Positions 35,182 through 48,124 of a DNA stretch of 64,000 nt are shown in pieces. The first letter of the stretch is position 1. Each line of letters starts with the position of its first letter. The notes below the pieces were generated by a model. That model had not been told where the DNA came from, made no database searches, and saw only the letters and a list, made by a program, of their open reading frames with translations. The DNA lies in assembly GCA_021613535.1 (NCBI GenBank), contig CP075496.1:248001-312000 (forward strand). Reading direction: 5' to 3'. Made by a program: the position numbers and the translations under genes. This DNA is from Adineta vaga (taxonomy: Eukaryota; Rotifera).

Positions 35182-37372
35182 ATGACAACTACAGATTGTC
35201 AACCAAATCTTATAATAGACTCATGGACTGGTGAACATTATGATAATGTAATCTTGCCATTGACAACATCGATTACAATGGGTTTTCAGTCGAGTGCATG
35301 GATGAGCACTCTTTATAAAGGCTCCAATGGCCAATGGTCAATTGTTAATCGACTAAATTTATGTTTAAGACCTGATGGTTATATCAATACAAGTCCTGTT
35401 ACAAACACATTACCAGTAGTATTCTATCCAATTAATACACCAGTTGTTCATATTGTGCAAATGGCAGACAATGATGGTACTGATATATTAAGATGTCGTT
35501 GGTCCAATGCAAATTCAGGAACAAATTACAATCGAATTGATGAATGCGGAGATGTTTGTTTTGGACTACCCCCTGGGTATCAACTGAGTCCATCTAATTG
35601 CACAATATCTTTCTCTCTACCAACGGCTAATCTATATTATGCATGTGCTTTGCAAATCGAAGATTATTATAATAGTGCGGCTACAAATCCGATGAGTTCT
35701 GTTCCAATACAATTCTTATTCTATGGATATATAACTGCACCTGGCGCTTGTTCAGAACGTCCTTCAATCATTGGCGTTCGCCCAAATAGAGGTACGAATG
35801 TATATTTATTTTCTTTGAAGCAAACTGAAATGTTTTTCTATTTGTAAAATCCACTTCAGCTTGTATTGGAGTTCCGTATAGTAAGTGCAAATGTCCATAA
35901 CTTTATTCTTTCTAATATTTCTCATTGGTATTTCAGATGTTCAATTGAACGAAACTATAATTGTAGAAACATATTGTCCTTACCAAACTATTGTTGATTC
36001 TGTTACCAGTTCACCAATTGGAATGACACATAGTGATATCAGTCATCCGAGTACTTGTAAGTCATTAATAGTTGCTAGTAACGACATGAAAAACTTTTGA
36101 ACTTGAAATCAAAATTATAGATAGATGGATAATGACATTAACTTGGACACCTATAGCAGCACAGTCAGGTCCTCAAGGTTTCTGTGCTGCTGCTATTGAC
36201 GATAGCAATCTACTATCAGATCCATGGTGTATTACATATTTAGTTAATTATGAATCACCAGAATTAATTCGTCCTAAAGTGGTACAAGGATCAGCAAGTC
36301 CAATAGGTACTGTCTTTTCGAATCAATCTATGTTTTCAATACAAGGTATGTCATTTTTTAACTTTATTTATTCTTCTTTATCTTTTATTTTAATTGTACA
36401 GCAAACAGTTTAGTCGGTCGTCCAACTCGTAATGGAACAAATATCTGTTTTCGAGAAGCAGCTACAAATGTACTAGTTTTATGTTATGATGCTGGTTATG
36501 CATCAAATGTAGTTTATACTGGATATACAATTGTCGTTACTACAAATTATACATGGACACCTGGTTTATTCTATTATATAACGATGGATAGTGGATTTGC
36601 AAGTGGAAGTGAATTTTGTCGTAAGTTTTATTTCTTTGACGAAAATGAAATGTTGAATACTTTTATTATCATTGATCTGATTAAAAAAGATGCTGAATCA
36701 GCGCCTATCAGTGATCCGACATTTTGGACTTTTAATATTTGGAATCCAGCTGTTTCAAGTACAACTACAACAACTACGACTCCATTTACAACTGTTACAG
36801 TTACAACCAGATTAACATCAACTACTAGTGTCAATACTCTTGTAAATTCATTTTCATATCTTATTTACGTATCAATATTATATTATAATTGTTGACAGTT
36901 GACAACAACTGGTATTGTGGTAACAACAACAGTAGTTCCTATTACAACGACTTCAACGGCTTTAAGTAGTAGACCTTCAACTACAGCTTGTAAGAAGAAC
37001 TCCTTAATGATTGAGAAGTTAACATTATGATTCTAATTTTTTTCATCTTCTAGATCCAACAATAGTCAATCGAACTACATCAGGAGCAATAACTGAATCA
37101 ACAGTAGCTGTCATGTCTCCAAAAGATTTTGTAAGTCATTTTTTATTGTATGTAATGAATTGTCTAAATACATTTCAATATATCTATGATAGGAAGAAGC
37201 ATGTAAACAACCTATAGCATTGATGACTTCTATTCTCTTCATTATTTTAATGCCTATTCATACTTTGGTAGTGTATGCTGCATTCATAGAATTTTCAAAT
37301 ATGTTCAACCCAGCGAACCTCAATGCAAAAAAGAGACACAAAAAACGAATGAAACGTATCCTTTGGTCATAA
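35182..37372 (+). CDS. Mosaic surface protein, Thr-rich stalk and C-terminal helix (5' end doubtful)
   Basis: Nine exons, 35182-35791, 35860-35880, 35937-36056, 36121-36345, 36402-36620, 36690-36841, 36899-36989, 37054-37130, 37193-37372, all in phase (564 residues). The ectodomain shares a motif series with the gene at 44514-47398: LRPDG or LRPNG, ILRCRW / IVRCRW, DECGD, WTP...GFC, SDPWC, and FWTFNIW / FWTFQVW. A mucin-like Thr stalk follows, then one membrane helix (about residues 515-540) and a basic tail (KKRHKKRMKR). The paralogue has a signal peptide and an N-terminal block that are missing here. The ATG at 35182 may even lie in an intron, as an AG acceptor is at 35194-35195. So the 5' end is either unseen or lost. 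Role: unknown cell-surface protein. Confidence 0.75.
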
Positions 37373-37688
37373 ACGATCAAAAATCTCTGTTTTTCTACAT
37401 ACTTTGACATTTGTCAACTTCATTATTTTATTTCTTTTCACGATTGTACTAATTACTATTCTATTTATCTCAAGAAATAATACAATCATTCTCACAAATC
37501 AATTCAACATACATGTAGAACTTGAAAGGGTGTGAGGTGAGTTGAGATGATGAAGGTAACGACAACAATGAGGGTGGTATGGAGACTTTTGAACTGGAAT
37601 ATTTCAATTGAACTCTATTTTCAAGTTTAACACTACTGAGAAAACTACTCACAATGTTTATAACGAAAAAAGAGTTAATCGATGTTAA
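37373..37688. other. Intergenic, convergent genes
   Basis: Sits between two convergent genes. It carries a worn AAGGGTGTGAGGTGAG string near 37526-37541 and GAGGGTGG near 37571. Nothing else. Confidence 0.4.
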
Positions 37689-38444
37689 TTAGTTTTGTAA
37701 ATGTTCGGTAACATGATTGTCGAGTATTTTTTTGATTCCATTAATAATTTTATTTGGCCATGTTGGATGCTCTGTTGAATGATCTTGTGCAAAAAGAATG
37801 TATTCGTTTAATTTCTCGGTATTTTCGTCACGTAAAATATCAAGAATTCGATTTCCATTGTAGATATCCTTTTTATCTTCTTCCAGATCTTTGATATCAT
37901 CATAGATATCTTCTAAAATATCTTGAATAATTTCGGTTTCAGTAGATTCAGCCTTTTCTCCATTCAAATATCTGATCATGTGTCGATGCATTCGAAGATC
38001 AGCACTCTTTTTCTCGTAGAACTCTTTGATACTATAATTAGCAAATCTCTTACCATATCGTGCTTCAGTTTCTATCGTTGCATAGTCTTTTAAATCTTTG
38101 AGCAATATTTCGCAGACATCTGCAGGAATTGTTAGTTTTTGCATTGATTTTGATACATCTTCAAATAAAGCGTTCAAAATAACGGGATCAATATCTTTGT
38201 TATGTTCACCATAATGATCGATGATATAGATTTTGGTTTCAATTTCTCGAAGCCACTTTTTGACATCTTCGGACACATTGCTTACGTACGGTTCAATATA
38301 TTTTGTAAAAACATATTGGACCTTGTTCGAGATTACAGGAATATCTCCTTCCGGAATGGGATAAACGGGATTTTGTGGAAAAACTTCGTTGCTCATGACA
38401 AGTAAGCAAAATAGTCGTATTAATAAATCTGAAATAAAAATCAT
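37689..38444 (-). CDS. Secreted helical protein, family unknown
   Basis: 251 residues from ATG at 38444, single exon. Residues 1-24 look like a signal peptide, though a second ATG (VMSNEVF, residue 17) is possible. The mature part is highly charged and helical (EDVKKWLREIETKI, ILEDIYDDIKDLEEDKKDI), with one Cys only and several Asp/Glu-rich stretches. No membrane helix. I do not recognise the family; a lineage-specific extracellular or ER-lumen protein is possible. Confidence 0.65.
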   Translation of the reverse strand: MIFISDLLIRLFCLLVMSNEVFPQNPVYPIPEGDIPVISNKVQYVFTKYIEPYVSNVSEDVKKWLREIETKIYIIDHYGEHNKDIDPVILNALFEDVSKSMQKLTIPADVCEILLKDLKDYATIETEARYGKRFANYSIKEFYEKKSADLRMHRHMIRYLNGEKAESTETEIIQDILEDIYDDIKDLEEDKKDIYNGNRILDILRDENTEKLNEYILFAQDHSTEHPTWPNKIINGIKKILDNHVTEHLQN

Positions 38445-39141
38445 CTATTTGATACTATCGACATTGAACATAGGAAACATCAAATACTTCTGTGAAAATT
38501 ATGTTCGAGTCAACTTTAGTTTTTTTTCTCGTGATAATGAAATCCTCTCCAAACTATTTAGACTGCATTTTTATCACTGACGTCAATGTCATACTTTCTC
38601 AAGAAATCAAATTAAACTCTTCACTAACTGATTACGCTCGTATTTTCTAATAAAGTTGATTCATAAAGATGACGAATGGCCCAGAATAAATGGTGCTCTT
38701 AGTATTTTGACGTTAACTGTGTTACATCTCTAATGTCTCAAGTAAAAAAAGGATATCGACGAGAATGAGATATGAATAACGATTTAATGTTGATCAGTCA
38801 AATAATACTATATAAAAGAAATTGAAATGAACATGTCTTGAGTCGTATAAACATTCGTTCGAAATACACTCCAAATGATACTTGGCGATGAAAAGAAAAA
38901 GAGAATATGATCGATCATATATTCTCGTTGATTCTTCGATACGCAGCACGTGATCGTTTCTTTTCATTTGTCGACAACATCAAATACAGCGTTGCTGCGT
39001 GGTTATTTGTACACTTTCTATCTAATTACATTTTCTTTTTTTTCTATACTCATGCACCGTCATGGTCGGTAGCATTCATATCTTAGTCGCAAATGTCCTT
39101 ATTTCTTTCTCATTAGATATTCATCTATTGAAGTTGAAAAA
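38445..39141. other. Intergenic between divergent genes
   Basis: Probable shared promoter region of the 38444 gene (minus) and the P450 (plus). The 63-codon frame at 38389-38580 has no support. No motif can be named with confidence. Confidence 0.4.
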
Positions 39142-41179
39142 ATGGTGCTGCTCTTACTAATATTATTAATTATTGTCATTGCGATTGTTACGTATTGCAT
39201 TTATGTATATTATCAATACAATTATTTTAAACGGTTGAATATTCCCGGTCCTAAACCAGAATATTTTTTCGGAAATCTTTCTGAGCTCAATCGTCGCGGT
39301 ATTCTTGAATATCAATGTTTACAATCATGGACAGAGAAGTACGGTTCCATCTATGGATTTTATAAAGGTATTTATACAGATTTGATATTATTGCATCGCC
39401 GATGTTCTAATGATATTGGTATCATAAAACGATAAAACTCTGACTTGTTTTTCTAGGTCATAGTCCATTTATCTGCACATCGGACGTTGATCTACTATTA
39501 GACGTCTTTGTAAAACAATTCTCAAGCTTTCATTCTCGACAATCGCTAGCTTTAGATGAACGTCAGACCGAGTACGTTCATCTTGTTCATGCCGAAGGAG
39601 AGCGATGGAAACGACAACGAATGATTGTTAATCCAGTCTTTTCTAAATTGAAGATAAAATCAATGCAACCATTAATGGTCGAATGTTTAAAAAGATTTTT
39701 TTTGAAATTAAATGAAGAAACTGCACAAGAATCTTTCGATATTTTACCATACTGCAAACGTTTTACCATGGATCTTTTTTGGATTTGTGCTTTCGGAATG
39801 GAAACAAATATTCAAAGCGATTATAATAATGAATTTTTCCAATATACCAATGCAGTCTTTGAATTAAGTGATCACAAACGAATTCTAGCCTATTTAAGCA
39901 TCTTGTTACCGGAATTCCATGATCTTTTTCGATTTCTAAATCGAAATTTCAATCAATTGAAATATTTCTTGGACGAATACACACCTCTCGGCAAATATTT
40001 CCACTTTCGACATGATCCAATTACGTGGATAACAAATAAGACAGCCCATATCATAAAAGAACGTTTAAAACAAACTGATTCGGATCATGTTCCCAATGAT
40101 CTTTTGCAAACGCTATTAAAATCAATTACAGATAATCCCAAGGAAACTCGAGTAATTATCTACATGGACTTGTAGGGAATGCGTTTGTCATTGTGAATCA
40201 TTTACTCACTTTCTGTTAAGGCAACTAGAATGTCAGATATACACTCACACAATTAAATTGGTAAAGACAGAGAAGAATGATATATTCGATATGAAAGCTC
40301 GATCTATTTTCCAACAAACTTCATCTGACCACCAAAGAGAGATTTCGTTACATGTGTGAAAATCGTCTAAGTTTAGGTTTTGAGAAGTTACATAATCTAT
40401 GACTCGTTTTAATATGCGCTCGAATAATATTTGTCGATCAGTCATAACTGAGCTTTATACATGCTTTTGTTTAGGTCGATCAATGTCCAATGTCGTCAAA
40501 TGATACTCATACATCTACGACCCATCCAAAGAATCAATTGACATTACCCGAAATTCAATCAAATATTTTTATATTTATGGCTGCTGGCTATGAAACGACT
40601 GCTACAGCGTTAGGATATCTCATGTACATTCTTGCTACTCATCCGAATGAACAAATGAAATTAATCGAATTGATTGATCTAACATTTCCACGGGCAGATC
40701 ATATCGATGAATCGCTCGATTATGATTTGTTAAATAACTTTGAGTATCTCGATTGGTTCATTAAAGAAACACTACGAATGTATCCATTTACTCAAGCATT
40801 ACTCGATCGACAACTTTATCAAAACTCCTATCAAATCGATAATCACGGATCGATTAGCAAAGGAACTGTTGTCATTGCCGATATGCATACCATTCATTAC
40901 GATACAAATTTATGGGGACCACATGATCCAAGAGAATTCTATCCGGAAAGATTCCAAGAGAAACGACATCCAATGGCATTTCTAGCATTTGGACAAGGTC
41001 CAAGAAACTGTATTGGAATGAAATTTGCTCTCTTCGAAATCAAATTAGTCATGGTACATCTCTTAACCCGATTTATCATCATTAAATCTAATCAAACAGA
41101 TAGTCATTTTAAAATTATCGATACTTTTACGACTCGACCAAAACAAGTCTACATTCAATTAAAACCACGAAAAAAGTAG
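39142..41179 (+). CDS. Cytochrome P450, CYP3-clan-like
   Basis: Three exons, 39142-39367, 39457-40151 and 40475-41179, in phase, 541 residues. An N-terminal anchor helix (LLLLILLIIVIAIV) precedes the Pro-rich hinge (IPGPKP). The C-helix WKRQR is at about residue 130. The I-helix oxygen-binding motif AAGYETT is at 343-349, the K-helix ExxR is in KETLRMYP, and the haem loop FGQGPRNCIG holds the Cys ligand. All hallmarks are intact, so it should be an active ER monooxygenase. The hinge and I-helix fit the CYP3/CYP5/CYP6 clan. Substrate is unknown; detoxification is a fair guess. The second intron (323 nt) is long for this window. Confidence 0.9.
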
Positions 41180-41273
41180 ATCTGTCATTAAATTCATATT
41201 GATCGTCCACATATAGAAAACTCACTTATCTTTATTTTTTTCTGCTTTGTTTTGCATTTCTGAGATACATATC

Positions 41274-41345
41274 ATCTTGAGGGTGTGGGTGAGGTTGTGA
41301 TTGGATGTGGGTCAAGATATCTCTTCTTCACTGACACTCTTCAAA
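41274..41345. repeat. Telomere-like hairpin, worn
   Basis: CTTGAGGGTGTGGGTGAGG starts at 41276; the opposite arm is degraded (TCACTGACACTCTTCAA, ending near 41345). It lies 95 bp after the P450 stop. Confidence 0.55.
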
Positions 41346-41440
41346 ATTAACATTACTAAATGTTTCAATAATATTATCTATGGAAAAAAAACGATTCTTA
41401 TATATTTTAAATAGAATTCAAACGTCGAATTAACATTCGA

Positions 41441-43765
41441 TTAACACGAAAATTGATTTTTTAATGATATGAGATGATTTTCAGTATTATGAAATCGTTT
41501 GAAATATGCTTTACGATAGAAAATAAATAATGGATTTCGTATCAAAAATACAATCATTTGCCATTTTCGAATAATACGTCTCCTTCTTTCTTCAATTTTG
41601 TCTTCATCATGTATTTTTAATTTCTTCTTATTACTTGAAATTAAATTAGCAGTAAATATTAATAGAACTGGATGTCGATGAGTACATTCTGTATGAATAA
41701 AACCACAATAAGAACTAAAACCATCATCCCAAGTTTCTAATTTTCGACCTAATGGTGAATAATCCAATCGACACATGTAAATAATACCACCGATAACACT
41801 TTGTAAAAGTCGACTAATCGATGAAAATAAACCAATAAAAGCATCGAGAAAGAAATTAAAATAAAGAAATATCATCAATAATCGACGATTATTCATTGCT
41901 AAAACATCACCATTATCTTGTAGAAATATAAATCGTGCAAGAAATTTGTTTAAATATGTTTTAAAATAACCAATTAAAAGTATAGGAATAAAATATTTAA
42001 GAATTGATTCAATAATTGGAATTAAATTGAATGTAATTAGAATATCAATGAAAAGAATAAAAATAAAAATAAAGAAAATAATCAAAACAAGACCCCATAA
42101 AACATAAGCAATAAGATAACCAGCAAAATGAAAATTTCCTATTGCATAAGTTGTATAATTTGATTGATTTCGTCGAGGAATTTCTGAATCATTTCCTCGA
42201 TAAACTTGAAATAGATTACGACGAATAGTTGTCAATAATAGAAACAATTGAATAACAATAATAATTGATCCAATAATAACAGCTAATAGAAATGGTCGAA
42301 CAAATAAAGGTAAAGAATGATTTGATTGGTTTTTAAGAAAATTATTATTTGAATTTTGAATTAATTGTTGTAATTGATTTAGATAAGGTAAAATTTGAAC
42401 ACAAATTTGAATTATAAAAAAATAAAGAAAAAAGAAAATTGATGAATAAAGACAAATTATACGAGATGAATATCGAAAATCATTACGCCATTGATAAATC
42501 CATCGATTCGATGAAATTTGTTGTTTATTTAATTGAAACAAATTTCTTAAATAATTCATTTCAATTGAATTTGATTTTAAAACATTTAATAATACTTTTT
42601 CTTCTTGTGTTTGTTCATTATTTTGATAATTTTTTATAAATTTATTTCGAAGTTTTCTTAATAATTCAATAATAATATATGATAAACATAAATATCGAGG
42701 TATATCAGTTAATAAATCAATAATCATAAGAAAATATCCTGTTCCATAATAATTTAATAAAATATTTAAATAAGTTCCATTTCTATTCTGTGCATTATTA
42801 TAATATCTCGGTTTACACATACCTTGTTCTATAATTGTCATAGAAAATTCGATAAAAATATAAAATGTACCAAGAATTAAACTAATTAATGTATCAATAT
42901 AAACTGAAGCTAAAATTGGATAATAACGAAAACCCATAATCAGAACTTTAAAGATTTCTTGAAGATAAATAAGAACAATACCATTTTTAATTGAATATGT
43001 TTCATTAAATACATTATTTACGATTTCTAATAGTTCATTTGCAGCAATAGCAAATGTAACACTAAGAAATGTTCGATTTATATTTGTAAAAAAATCCATT
43101 GGAACAGGTGGAATACAAATATTATAAGAATATTTTGATTTAGATAAAATTCGTTTATATTCAATTGAAAAAATGAGAATAAGAAAACAAGATATTGATA
43201 ATAGAATTAAATTATAATTTTGATAAATAATTATTCGACAAATCTTATGAGATTCATAAAATAAAGAAACATTATGTTGATATTGATCAATTATTTTATT
43301 ATGAATTGATTTAAGTAAAAACCATTTAATTGTTAATCCTAATGTACCAAGAATTAATATTAAAATAATTAATATAAAGAAAAATGGACGAATAATAAAC
43401 TTAATTCCAATTGAATATCTAAGAAAAATAAAATCAACTTTTTTTTCGTTGTTTACAAAATATTTTATACTTGAAATTGTATTTCTTCTCTTTTCGAATT
43501 CTACAACGTTTATAGATAATTAAACCATAATAAATTCCTATAAGAATCGTTAATAAACAACCAAGAATAATCACTTGAATTCCACTGTTAGTTACTAAAA
43601 TATTATATTAAATAAAACAAAAAAAAAAGATAAGAAAAACTTTCATTCATTTACATTCATTACAAATCCTTCCAGACCACCAGAATTTACATGAACAATA
43701 AAATTCATCATCAAAATTCTTTTCACAATATCCATTTTTTCCACATGGATTCGATATTGAACAAT
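41441..43765 (-). CDS. STRA6-like retinol-uptake receptor with EGF exon
   Basis: The large exon 43418-41441 encodes a polytopic membrane protein whose C-terminal block (DYSPLGRKLETWDDGF, HTECTHRHPVLLIF, RRRIIRKWQM) and earlier block (YYPILASVYIDTL, EQGMCKPRYY) fit the STRA6/RBPR2 family, which moves retinol from carrier protein into cells. A 52-nt intron links it in phase to 43594-43471 (one more helix and a basic stretch). A further exon, 43765-43655, encodes an EGF-like unit (NPCGKNGYC, YCSCKFWWSG). An upstream exon may end at 43830 but has no clear start. I am confident of the STRA6 part; the EGF-STRA6 join rests on phase and spacing. Without it, the EGF and helix exons would belong to a separate EGF-TM gene. 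Confidence 0.75.
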
Positions 43766-43829
43766 CTTTATAAAAAGAACAAAAAATAAATTTTATTCAA
43801 AAAACAACAACAACAACATATTGTCATAC

Positions 43830-44091
43830 TTATTTTTTCAATAGACATATTAACGAAATTGATTAGTGTAAAATTCAATTCTACTTATGTTTCTAAAATA
43901 TGTATTCTTTTAAGACTTTTTATTTGCTTTGTGTCATTATGAATCAATAGAAAAAAACGATGATAAGTTTTATTTTGTTTTATATGATCCCATAGATGAA
44001 TAATCATAATACAAGAAAAACAAAATTTATTACTGAAAAGTGACGATAAAAATTTGCTTTCTAATCCACCATTTGTTTTTATATTATCCAT
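43830..44091 (-). other. Possible 5' exon of the EGF/STRA6-like gene, interrupted
   Basis: From ATG at 44091 a 68-codon frame (pieces NKFCFSCIMIIHLWDH, YHRFFLLIHNDTKQI) ends in TAA at 43885. The same frame continues as VELNFTLINFVNMS up to a donor (GTATGA) after 43830 that joins the EGF exon in phase. So the exon would be continuous but for one stop. Either an intron lies across the stop, or the 5' part is broken. Confidence 0.35.
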
Positions 44092-44513
44092 AGAGAAATT
44101 GTGTGCATTAGTTATAGGATGCTATGGACTTTACTTACTGATGATAATAAATGTATTCAATAAGAAGAAAAATTTAATAATCTAATTCATCTGTTTTTTT
44201 TGAAAAAATAATCATTTGTCTCACAAAATATTGCGAAAAACAATTTGAGAACTATAACATCAAATTCGAGTTCTTCGATTTCAAGTATCTTTGGTTAAAT
44301 TTCATTGAAAAACGATTGTCATTAACTAATTACTATCGAACAATGAAGAACGGAGGATGTGGGTGTGAGTCAAGGTATTTCTTATTCATTCATATCTACA
44401 CCCACCCTCAAGATTATCTTGTTATAGATAGAGAGAAACAAATATCACAAGATACAAAGAAAATAAAAATCATATTTATAATCGAAATATCAATGTCGAT
44501 GAAGAACAGATAC
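44092..44513. other. Intergenic with one hairpin
   Basis: Between two genes on the same strand. Holds the telomere-like hairpin at 44353-44412. The frame 44316-44537 runs through it and is not a gene. Confidence 0.4.
44353..44412. repeat. Telomere-like hairpin, imperfect
   Basis: GAGGATGTGGGTGTGAGT on the left; ATCTACACCCACCCTCAAG on the right (ending at about 44412). The arms match with one gap, and the loop is about 25 nt. Confidence 0.7.
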
Positions 44514-47398
44514 TCAAATAGTTTTGACAGCAACTGAGAACGAAGCTGCTGAGACATGTCTTTCATTATTTCTATTAACATAACGATATTGTCGTAATAG
44601 AAAATGACGTCTTTTTGCTCGATTTTCTCGTCGAAGTTTTTCACGTTCTTCATGTACTGGATCTATACCAAAACCATATTTCAATATATCCATAACAATT
44701 ATAAATATAACAACAACAGCCATAGAAATAATACCGACATAAGTAAATGTTTTGGAAACAATTTTGTAAATAATAATCTTTGTTTTTGTAAATTCACAAT
44801 AATGACCATAAAAATGATCACCAAGACATTGACATGTCCAATTGACAGATAATGATCGACATACTCCTCGATTTTGACAAGTTATATTATGACAATAATT
44901 AATTCGTTGTTCACATCGACGACCTTTCCAAGGTGATTGACAAAAGCAATCATATGCTTCATCTACTGTTGGATGACATGTACCTGAAAACGAAAAGAAT
45001 AAGATAGATCAAAGTAAATGTTTAATCAATAACCAAAATTCAAACAAGGATTTGGATGACATGGTCGATTATCAATTTCACAATTAATACCACTGAAGTT
45101 TAATGTGCAATCACAACTATATCGATAGAGATGTGTATTTCGATTTCGACAAGTACCATTATTTTGACATGGATTATGTTGAGAACAATATTTATTGAAA
45201 ACATCACATGCAGAGCCAACTTCACATACAGGTAGAAAGAACAATGATGATTCTTTCGTTTCTAAGTATATAAAGAAAAATGTGTAATATATTTTATATC
45301 AATGAAAAATAGAATGAATATTCACTATTATTTTTAGACCATACTTGAAATGTCCAAAATGATGAATCAACGATAGCTGGACTTAATCGACCACACGTTT
45401 GTCCGTCTGTTAAAATACCTCTAAAAATATTTCATCAATTAAAATCAATTATAAATTTGTTTATACTTGTCCAAATGAATGTAATATTCTTCACCCTATA
45501 GAAATAGATCAAATAATTATAGAAACAATACTCAATAAGTATTTTACTTCCGTCCAATTGATTTTAGTAGAAAAAGTAAATAATGCGTCCGACTTCTTTA
45601 ATGCTGTATGATTTTTTTGAACACTGATTTGATAGATTTCTCTCTGTGTAGATTTAATATAGAACCGAATGAAAGTATCCGATCGATTTGACCAACTCAT
45701 ATCTCCATTATATCGAAACATCCACTGGTTTTGAGTCGAATTTACTAGACCTGTTGGTATCATACTTCCTATAGATATATTCAATGTATTTCTTTTCGAT
45801 TCATAAATGAATTCAGTAGAAGAAAAAAAATATTACCATTAATATAATTCTCCATTGACTCAGAAACATTCGTATTTATGTTATTATTGATTATTAAGTA
45901 TTGAAGGCATTCTAGATCACCATATTGTTTATTCTTGTCGATCTATGATATTTTAATCAACTATTATTTCTCATTGAATTCTCAGTAAACTAAATTCTTA
46001 CAGGTCGAAAACATACGAAATGACCACCTATGTCATCAGAAGTCGGTGTCCATGTAATATCGATTGTATACAAATGATTATTTTTATGATGCTTAATCAT
46101 CATATCTGAAATAAACATAAAATAAAGCAATGTCATATGTCAACAATATTAACTTTCACCTGTTGGTTTTTCAATTTCAATGTCGATTATTTTAACACCA
46201 GTACAACCCTCAATAAAGTTTACTTGTTCAGTAATAGTTTCACATACAGAGCTGTTTACTATTGAATCATTTCTTGATGAATTCAAATACCTTGGAGCTG
46301 AAAATATTTTTAAAATAAAGAATTTAAACAAGATATGAAAACATACGATCGACACATCGATGATTATCTGTATAAACTCTAATTATAAATTGTAAAGAAG
46401 TGCCAGAAAGACATGTGTTCGATGAAGTTGATATAAAGTCTTCAATCTTCAATGCAATTACTACTGGTTTATTTCCTATTGCATGATAAGTTAAAAAACA
46501 ATTGGTCTCATTCAACTGCGCATTTGGTTGTGGACCACAAACGCTATGGAAATCAGAAAAGACATTTATAGAGAAAATCTAGATACAAAATATAACGAAC
46601 TCTCCACATTCATCTTGTTTGGTTTTACTAGCCCATCGACAACGTACAATATCACCTTCAAAATCAAATACTGGAATTCTCCATGATTGTGTACTATTTA
46701 AAGGCACATATTTTATATATGGCATTGATGTCCGTGGTGGACTATTCAAGGTACCTTAATGAAATGAGATTTCTAATTGTTATTTTAAATCATTTCTCTT
46801 TTTCTTCGACATATGTCTTACCATTTGGTCGAAGAATTGTTGAAATAAAAGTTGAAATAGACAGACTACGGTACACCTCCTTATCTAATTCCCTACTCCA
46901 ATAGATACCTTGGATAAAAACAAATATGAATTAAAACAACAGAAGAAAAAAGATCAATCTACCATTGTGAACGAGCTCAAATGATGTGTTTTTCTGAATC
47001 GTAATGATCGACCATTTTTCAGTAGCACTCCACTTTTCATGCTCATTGAAAGCGATACATGGAGCGGACATAGAAGGATAATTTTCCAACGAACATTTTG
47101 TTGACAAACATTTAACTTTCTCATAATTTCCTATATAGGTTGATAGAAAAGGTAACCAATTGTTACAAAAGTCCCATTCACACGCTTCCCACATATATCT
47201 TTGTATTAAAATAATATTAACCGTATCTGATTTCTTCCAAAAGCTGAATCCAGGCTAAATACAGAAGTACATTAATGAAAAGATATGATCATTCAACCAA
47301 ACCTTCCATGTCATTGAACCACCAAGAAAATATCTTCCATCGATCCGTTGAAAAAAGAAAAGTAACAGAATTTTAATCGAAATTATTTTTATAATCAT
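44514..47398 (-). CDS. Mosaic receptor: unnamed ectodomain, three EGF repeats, one helix; one frameshift
   Basis: Thirteen exons: 47303-47398, 46963-47254, 46822-46910, 46601-46754, 46347-46543, 46160-46297, 46002-46105, 45837-45942, 45548-45768, 45467-45495, 45326-45420, 45034-45261, 44514-44983. Signal peptide (IKILLLFFF) and ATG at 47398. The ectodomain opens with GGSMTW and follows the motif order of the 35182 paralogue. Three EGF-like units come next (HNPCQNNGTC, NPCLNFGTC, ITCQNRGVC), then a membrane helix (about 44700-44760) and a basic tail. All splice joins keep phase, but exon 3 itself changes frame by two bases in a TCTCT run (46859-46863): both halves match the paralogue, in different frames. 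So the gene is either recently broken or the run is misread. About 738 residues otherwise. Likely a cell-surface receptor or adhesion protein. Confidence 0.75.
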
Positions 47399-48124
47399 TA
47401 ATTAAAACAGTAACCGAATAATTTTAATCTTTTCAAAATACAACTAACAACTTCCACACATATTTAACAAAGATTTCTCTGAAATCATTTATGCAGATAA
47501 CACAGATATATATATATATGAGAATGAACAAATATCATAATCTCGTGCTATTTATTAGTGAGAACGTGCTATTGGACAATTGGAACATGAAAATCGTGAC
47601 ACAAACACAAACTTTATTCAGACTATTATTTGAAAGAAAGAATTCTCACATTCGACTTTATCAAATATAGTCTACAAAGCAGATAAATAAAAAATAAAAG
47701 AATGTAATGAATATGTCTACGTACGCAGAAATATTAAATGTCAAAAGTTCAATTTAATTGATAAAGTGTCACAATTAATGATATGAACTATCTACAGAAA
47801 CAATATGACTTAATTCGACAGATTCTAACTGTTTCTTCGTTTTCAAACAAACGCATACTCTTATCGGACAATGATGGTAGTAGCTATCATATATAGAATT
47901 ACTCAAATGCTAATAAACTAGAGAGAATGTCGATTGCTTCCAATGCGTTGTAGAATTTTAGAAACTAACTAAATGCGCGAAATCTAGCAGCGTCATCTCA
48001 AACTTGAAGAGTACTATAATCATTAGAAAGGAAGTGAAATAGATAAAACAAGTGAATCTGCTTAGTTACCATTTCGGAGAACCGACAAAATTCTATTATT
48101 TACTTTCGAGTCGCATATAAAAAG
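47399..48124. other. Intergenic between divergent genes
   Basis: No gene. A TATATATATATG run lies at 47510-47521. Promoters of both flanking genes are expected here. Confidence 0.4.

Noticed and set aside
35182-35195. ATG at 35182 as a certain start codon
   Set aside because: An AG acceptor at 35194-35195 fits phase as well, and the paralogue has a longer N-terminus; the start is left doubtful.
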